Assembly: GCF_051014685.1 (NCBI RefSeq)
Contig: NC_135061.1
Location: 3,433,029 to 3,497,028, forward strand
Source: Ptiloglossa arizonensis
Lineage: Eukaryota > Arthropoda > Insecta > Hymenoptera > Colletidae
Length of the DNA: 64,000 nt
Reading direction: 5' to 3'
Shown: one piece after another, positions 59,607 to 64,000 of the stretch
Position numbering within the stretch: the first letter of the stretch is position 1
Layout: each line of letters begins with the position of its first letter
Notes under the pieces: model-generated
Told to the model about the DNA's origin: nothing
Seen by the model: the letters and a program-made list of their open reading frames with translations, nothing else
Databases searched by the model: none
Position numbers and translations under genes: made by a program

Positions 59607-60515
59607 TTCAAGCGCGTCGTCGATTCTATAGAGAGGGGAGAGTAGAGGAAATTGTTCGAACGAAAATTATTTTCGGCAATTACTCTCTAATGTGAAACTC
59701 CGACGAAACTTTCTATGTGTATTCTTCAATATTCCAACATTCTTTTTTTGTTATTATTTATCTTGAGCTTGAGAAAATAGAAAGACGTCGAATGTAGTTT
59801 TTAACATTCCAAGATGTACATTCTTTTTTCGTTACAATTTATCTTGAGCTTTCAAGTGCTTCGTCGATTCTATAGAGAGGGGAGAGTAGAGGAAATTGTT
59901 CGAACGAAAATTATTTTCGGCAATTACTCTCCAATGTGAAACTCCGACGAAACTTTCTATGTGTATTCTTCAATATTTCAACATTCCTTTTTTTATTATT
60001 ATTTATTTTGAGCTTGAGAAAATAGAAAGACGTCGAATGTAGTTTTTAACATTCCAAGATGTACATTCTTTTTTCGTTACAATTTATCTTGAGCTTTCAA
60101 GTGCTTCGTCGATTCTATAGAGAGGGGAGAGTAGAGGAAATTGATTGAACGAAAATTATTTTCGGCAATTACTCTCTAATGTGAAACTCCGACGAAACTT
60201 TCTATGTGTATTCTTCAATATTTCAACATTCTTTTTTTATTATTATTTATCTTGAGCTTGAAAAAATAGAAAGACGGTCGAATGTAGTTTCTAGCGTTCC
60301 AAAATGTACATTTTTTTTTTAGTACAATTTATCTCGAGCTTGAGAAAATAGAAAGACGTCGAATGTAGTTTTTAACATTCCAAGATGTATACATTCTTTT
60401 TTCGTTAAAATTTATCTCGAGCCTGAGAAAATAGAAAGACGAATCTATTCTTTAATAGTCTAAGATGTACATTATTTTTTTGTTATAATTTATCTCGAGC
60501 TTGAGAAAATAGAAA
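59607..60515. repeat. About 245-bp tandem array, three copies plus partial units
   Basis: CTTTCAAGYGCKTCGTCGAT starts copies at about 59605, 59849 and 60095. Partial units marked by CTTGAGAAAATAGAAAGACG continue to 60515. The first copy lies in the GC-rich island, so the array grew rightward from unique sequence. Confidence 0.92.
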
Positions 60516-60555
60516 AAATATAAAAATTCACGGTTTGTACGATAAAAGGACGTCT

Positions 60556-60620
60556 AAAAGGTGTCCCAATCGTCACCGGTCGATTTACTCTTTGAATAAA
60601 ACTCAAACAATTTAAGTAAT
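60556..60620 (+). mobile_element. Tc1/mariner-type family C end fragment
   Basis: AAGGTGTCCCAATCGTCACC followed by GGTCGATTTACT matches the left end of the complete family C elements. No right end was found. Confidence 0.7.
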
Positions 60621-61840
60621 ACAACTTGTACCGAAGATTTTCTCCAAAATGAAAAAATCGTCCAATTTTAATGCTCCCAATCGAGAATTCCACATTGAAT
60701 CGGTTATTGTATCGCAACGAGAGTCTTAGCAACGAATTGGCAAGGTTCTCCCGATAAAAATGAATATACACGCGACCTGATTCGTATCACTGTGGAATCT
60801 CGATTATCCGAACGATCAAATATGCGAACAATGTCACGTGGGAGGGGGAATATTCAACGAAACGTAAATGTATCGTTCGTACGGTGCATAGAACGCGTAA
60901 AATATTAAATTGTTGTTCTCAGTTTCGAAAACAATTATCGGTGGGTACCAAACGCAAATAGAAAGTAGCTCGACGGAACTATCACCCTTAAAGAAAGTAT
61001 GCAATTTAGTAGCTCAGAAAGATTGGGAAAGTAGATTGGAAGACGGAGAGAATCGCTAAATATTATGCATTCGGATGCAATTTCTGTCTGTAAATGAAAT
61101 AATAGGTAACGAATTACCATTTTCCTTGCGAAACGTGGTCACGACACGAAGCTATCCGAAAAACTCAATTATCCGGACATCCACCAATTAGAGACAATCG
61201 TAGCTTTACTCTATTTTTAATTACGCGTTATTTAAATCGTTTTTGAAAAACTTTCAATCAGCTAAGAATACTTCACCGTGTAAAAACTGTAATAAAAATT
61301 CGCACGTGTACTATCTAGATAAATAAAACAATTATTTACCCGGATACGTGCAACAGAAAAATACACTGTCTTTGCGAAGGATAATAAAGTATAATAAATT
61401 CCTTCCATCGATCAGAATAAAAATGTTTACTTTTCGACCGATAAGAAAGAAGCTCGATAGTAAACAAAATCGTTGATTCGTCTCTGTTAATTGTGCTCGT
61501 TGAAACTTCAAACGAGTTCCAATGAATACAAAAAGACGACTCGGTTGCAACTATTTTTAATTACACGTGTGTAATTTTCTCGAAACGATTCGAGTGACGT
61601 ATAATTAAATGTACACCAATATTTAAATATTACTTTCCATCGATGGATGAAATTCAATCTCATGTGGATATGTTGTCGCTCCGACACGGCACGGTCGACT
61701 AATCGAGTTACTGGGTCGCTCGTTTCGAGAAAATATAAAGAGCGATAACTCGATTATTCGAATCCAATGCAAAGATTCTCGCTCGAATAACTCTACGTAA
61801 TTCTCCCGAATAGCATCGATACGTTTTCGTTTTTCGATGT
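60621..61840. other. No gene recognised
   Basis: AT-rich with several CGATTATCCG/AATTATCCGG phrases at 60800, 61139 and 61163. No coding signal was recognised. Confidence 0.4.
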
Positions 61841-61841
61841 A

Positions 61842-62056
61842 CTGGGTCGTTCGGTAAGTTTTGTCGTTTCCTTCATTTAAAAAAAAAAAAAATACTACGA
61901 AGCTCCAACGTTTGAACAACTGTAAACATACGAACGAGTCGAAGTATTTACACGAAACTTAGCACACGTTCATCGAACGGTACCATCTTTCGAAGAATAA
62001 AATAACGCGCCTAATAACTACGTTTCTTATCGAACGACGAAACTTATTGAGCAACC
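61842..62056 (+). mobile_element. Mariner-type MITE, family B
   Basis: TA-flanked. Left end CTGGGTCGTTCGGTAAGTTT and right end GACGAAACTTATTGAGCAAC. About 215 bp including an A-run and TACGAACGAGTCGAAG. This is the most complete plus-orientation copy of the family. Confidence 0.87.
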
Positions 62057-62464
62057 TATTAGTTACTTACGGAGCAACCCTCGCACGACACGACAAAACC
62101 AGGCCCGTTGCTTTGCAACGCGTCGATGCATGCTTGATCTAATTGAATATACAGCGGTCGCGCGCAGTGTGAATAGTGTCATGCGCGAGATGATGAAACG
62201 CGAAAGGATTTAGCCTTCGTGTCCAAGGCTGACTGCTCGAACGGCGAACAATCGTCCGCACTTTAAGCCGGTTTTACGCGGTTTGCCAATCCACTCGAAG
62301 AACAATGAGCCGCCATGCGCCGGTCTACGCTCGTTGTAGCTCTTCTAAATAGTTCGGTCAAAATTGTTCGCGTGGAAAATTGTTACACGAGGGTTTTGCG
62401 AATGATCGTAAACGGGGATCTGCGACAATTGTGCGTAAAGCTACTTGCGAAAGTAAAACTGTCT
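62057..62464. other. GC-richer unique DNA, no gene recognised
   Basis: No open frame with family resemblance. Confidence 0.4.
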
Positions 62465-63485
62465 CGAGAAAAATCGAGTGTTCCTTATCGGTGAAAACTG
62501 CATTCAAGACCGTGACAATTGGTCTCGAATGCAGTCTTCACTGTTGAGGAACACTCTCGAGAAGAAATTGTAACAGTTTTACTGTAGAATGAGTAGTCTA
62601 AAGCTACGTATTCATGTAAGAGTAGATCTGTCGCTCCTTGTCGGTGAAAATTGCGTTCGAGACCCTGACAATTCTTCTCGAATGCAGTTTTCACTGTTGA
62701 GGAACACTCTCGAGAAGAAATTGCAAGAATTTTACTGTAGAATGAGTAGTCTAAAGCTACGTATCCATGTAAGAGTAGAACTGTCGCGAGTTCCTCTCGA
62801 GAGTGTTCCTTGTTGATGAAAACTGCGTTTGAGATTCTAAAAATTGTTCCAAAATGCAGTTTTCACTGGTGAGGAACACTCTCGAGAAGAAATCGCAACA
62901 GTTTCATTGTAAAACAAGTAGTCTAAAGCTACGTATCCATGTAAGAGTAGAACTGTCGCGAGTACCTCTCGAGAGTGTTCCTTGTTGATGAAAACTGCGT
63001 TTGAGATTCTAAAAATTGTTCCAAAATGTGGTTTTCACTGGTAAGGAACACTTTCGAGAAGAAATCGTAACAATTTTACCGTAAAACGAGTAGCCTAAAG
63101 CTACGTATCCATGTAAGAGTAGAACTGTCGCGACTTCCTCTCGAGAGTGTTCCTCAACAGTGAAAACTGCATTCAAGACCCTGAAAATTGTTCTCGAATG
63201 CAGTTTCCACTGTTGAGTAACACTCTCGAGAAGAAATCGCAACAGTTTCATTGTAAAACGAGTAACCTAAAGCTACGTATCCATGTAAGAGTAAAACTGT
63301 CGCGAGTTCCTCTCGAGAGTGTTCCTCAACAATGACAACTACATTTGAGAACAATTGTCAGGATGTCAAACGCAGTTTTCACCGACGAGGACACTCGAGA
63401 AGAAATCGCAACAATTTTACCGTGAAACGAGTAACCTAAAGCTACGTATACATGTAAGAGTAGAACTGTCGCGAGTTCTTCTCGT
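62465..63485. repeat. About 172-bp tandem array, six copies, palindromic
   Basis: AAGCTACGTATCCATGTAAG-type landmarks lie at 62601, 62754, 62926, 63098, 63269 and 63439. The spacing is 153 bp, then 170-172 bp. Most units contain CTCTCGAGAGTGTTCCT and, about 70 bp later, its inverse AGGAACACTCTCGAGAAG, so each unit can form a long hairpin. Confidence 0.93.
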
Positions 63486-64000
63486 TAGGTGGAATTACTA
63501 CGCTTTCCGGAATATTAATAAACTCGTTGATAAAATAGAAACACCGTGTTATTATTCGATCGCAGGCATAAAAAAGAAAAATTCCAATAGAGGACTCGTG
63601 TCGGTAGACCGTGCTTTCTTCGAGATCACTTTCATGAGGTGTTTCACTCTTGAGGTATGTCCCGTGGCACGCGATAGAGGAACAGCGTACGCGTTTACAA
63701 CGCTCGAGAGGCACGAGAAGGCGGTCCCGAGATGCAAACTAAGCTGTGCACACAACCGCGTCCATTCCGTCCCCTTTTCCTCGCTCGAAATGGAAACGAT
63801 TTCAGTCCGCGAGAGCGTTTCGCGCATTCCCCGTGTTTGCGTCATTCTTTTCCCCCAAGTTCAAAGCGCGCGCCGATCGCCGTAAGGTTTATTAGCCGCG
63901 TGGAACGAACAAATATAACGAGTCCGTCCATCAAGAGAGAAAACGCAAGGTCTTGCGTAACCGCGGGCGAAACAACTTTTCACCGTTCGCGTACCCATGG
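63486..64000. other. GC-richer unique DNA, no gene recognised
   Basis: Overlapping frames on both strands to 63885. Nothing recognised; the window ends within this segment. Confidence 0.4.

Noticed and set aside
59075..59695. 206-codon plus-strand open frame
   Set aside because: It runs from a GC-rich island into a 245-bp tandem repeat, overlaps another frame, and has no family resemblance.
1..64000. tRNA, rRNA, CRISPR and endogenous viral genes
   Set aside because: No cloverleaf with plausible A and B boxes, no rRNA-like segment, no regularly spaced direct repeats with unique spacers, and no virus-like protein frame was seen on reading both strands. A dedicated covariance or translated search could still find a small one.

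Overview
This window looks like insect nuclear DNA, probably a hymenopteran and most plausibly a bee or other aculeate. It is AT-rich with scattered GC/CpG-rich islands and no sign of CpG depletion. It has small split genes with GT-AG introns, and many Tc1/mariner and piggyBac remnants. The species call is inference. The two recognisable genes, by contrast, are clear from their protein sequences.

Genes. Both are on the minus strand. (1) 14705-14893 is the first coding exon of a CLASP-family microtubule plus-end protein (Drosophila chb/orbit/mast). It has a consensus Kozak start, and its donor leads leftward into a very long intron. No further CLASP exon was found down to base 1, so the first 14.7 kb is probably CLASP intron. 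(2) 18191-22116 is a complete SH3BP5-family gene (Drosophila parcas; a Rab11 guanine-nucleotide exchange factor family). It has ten coding exons and about 652 codons. It also has a probable 66-nt in-frame cassette exon, a 78-nt intron whose retention would keep the frame, and a likely 5' UTR exon near 22.55 kb. From 23 kb to 64 kb I found no convincing host protein-coding exon. Two GC-rich segments with good splice donors (about 23.06-23.18 kb and 40.52-40.70 kb) could be non-coding first exons of plus-strand genes that continue to the right.

Mobile DNA. There are three mariner-type families. Family A has about 130-bp MITEs, with nine copies or pieces. Family B has about 210-bp MITEs at 57.5 and 61.8 kb, plus fragments carrying a nested A element at 8.6 and 28.5 kb. 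Family C has CAGGGTGTCCC ends, with complete elements at 25.9 and 58.1 kb and fragments at 24.5 and 60.6 kb; it retains decayed transposase helix-turn-helix coding. A decayed piggyBac element (47478-48733) sits inside another TTAA-flanked MITE-like element (47407-48900). There are also two short hAT-like end sequences.

Tandem repeats. The most striking property of the window is about nineteen unrelated local tandem arrays or duplications, with units of 15-319 bp, which together cover roughly a fifth of the sequence. Several have a perfect palindrome at the core of each unit. One about 172-bp array carries a TATCGATA (DRE/BEAF-like) site in every unit. One 15/30-bp minisatellite adjoins repeats that contain mariner-B-like terminal inverted repeats. 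Most long open frames outside the two genes and the piggyBac remnant are by-products of these arrays or chance frames.
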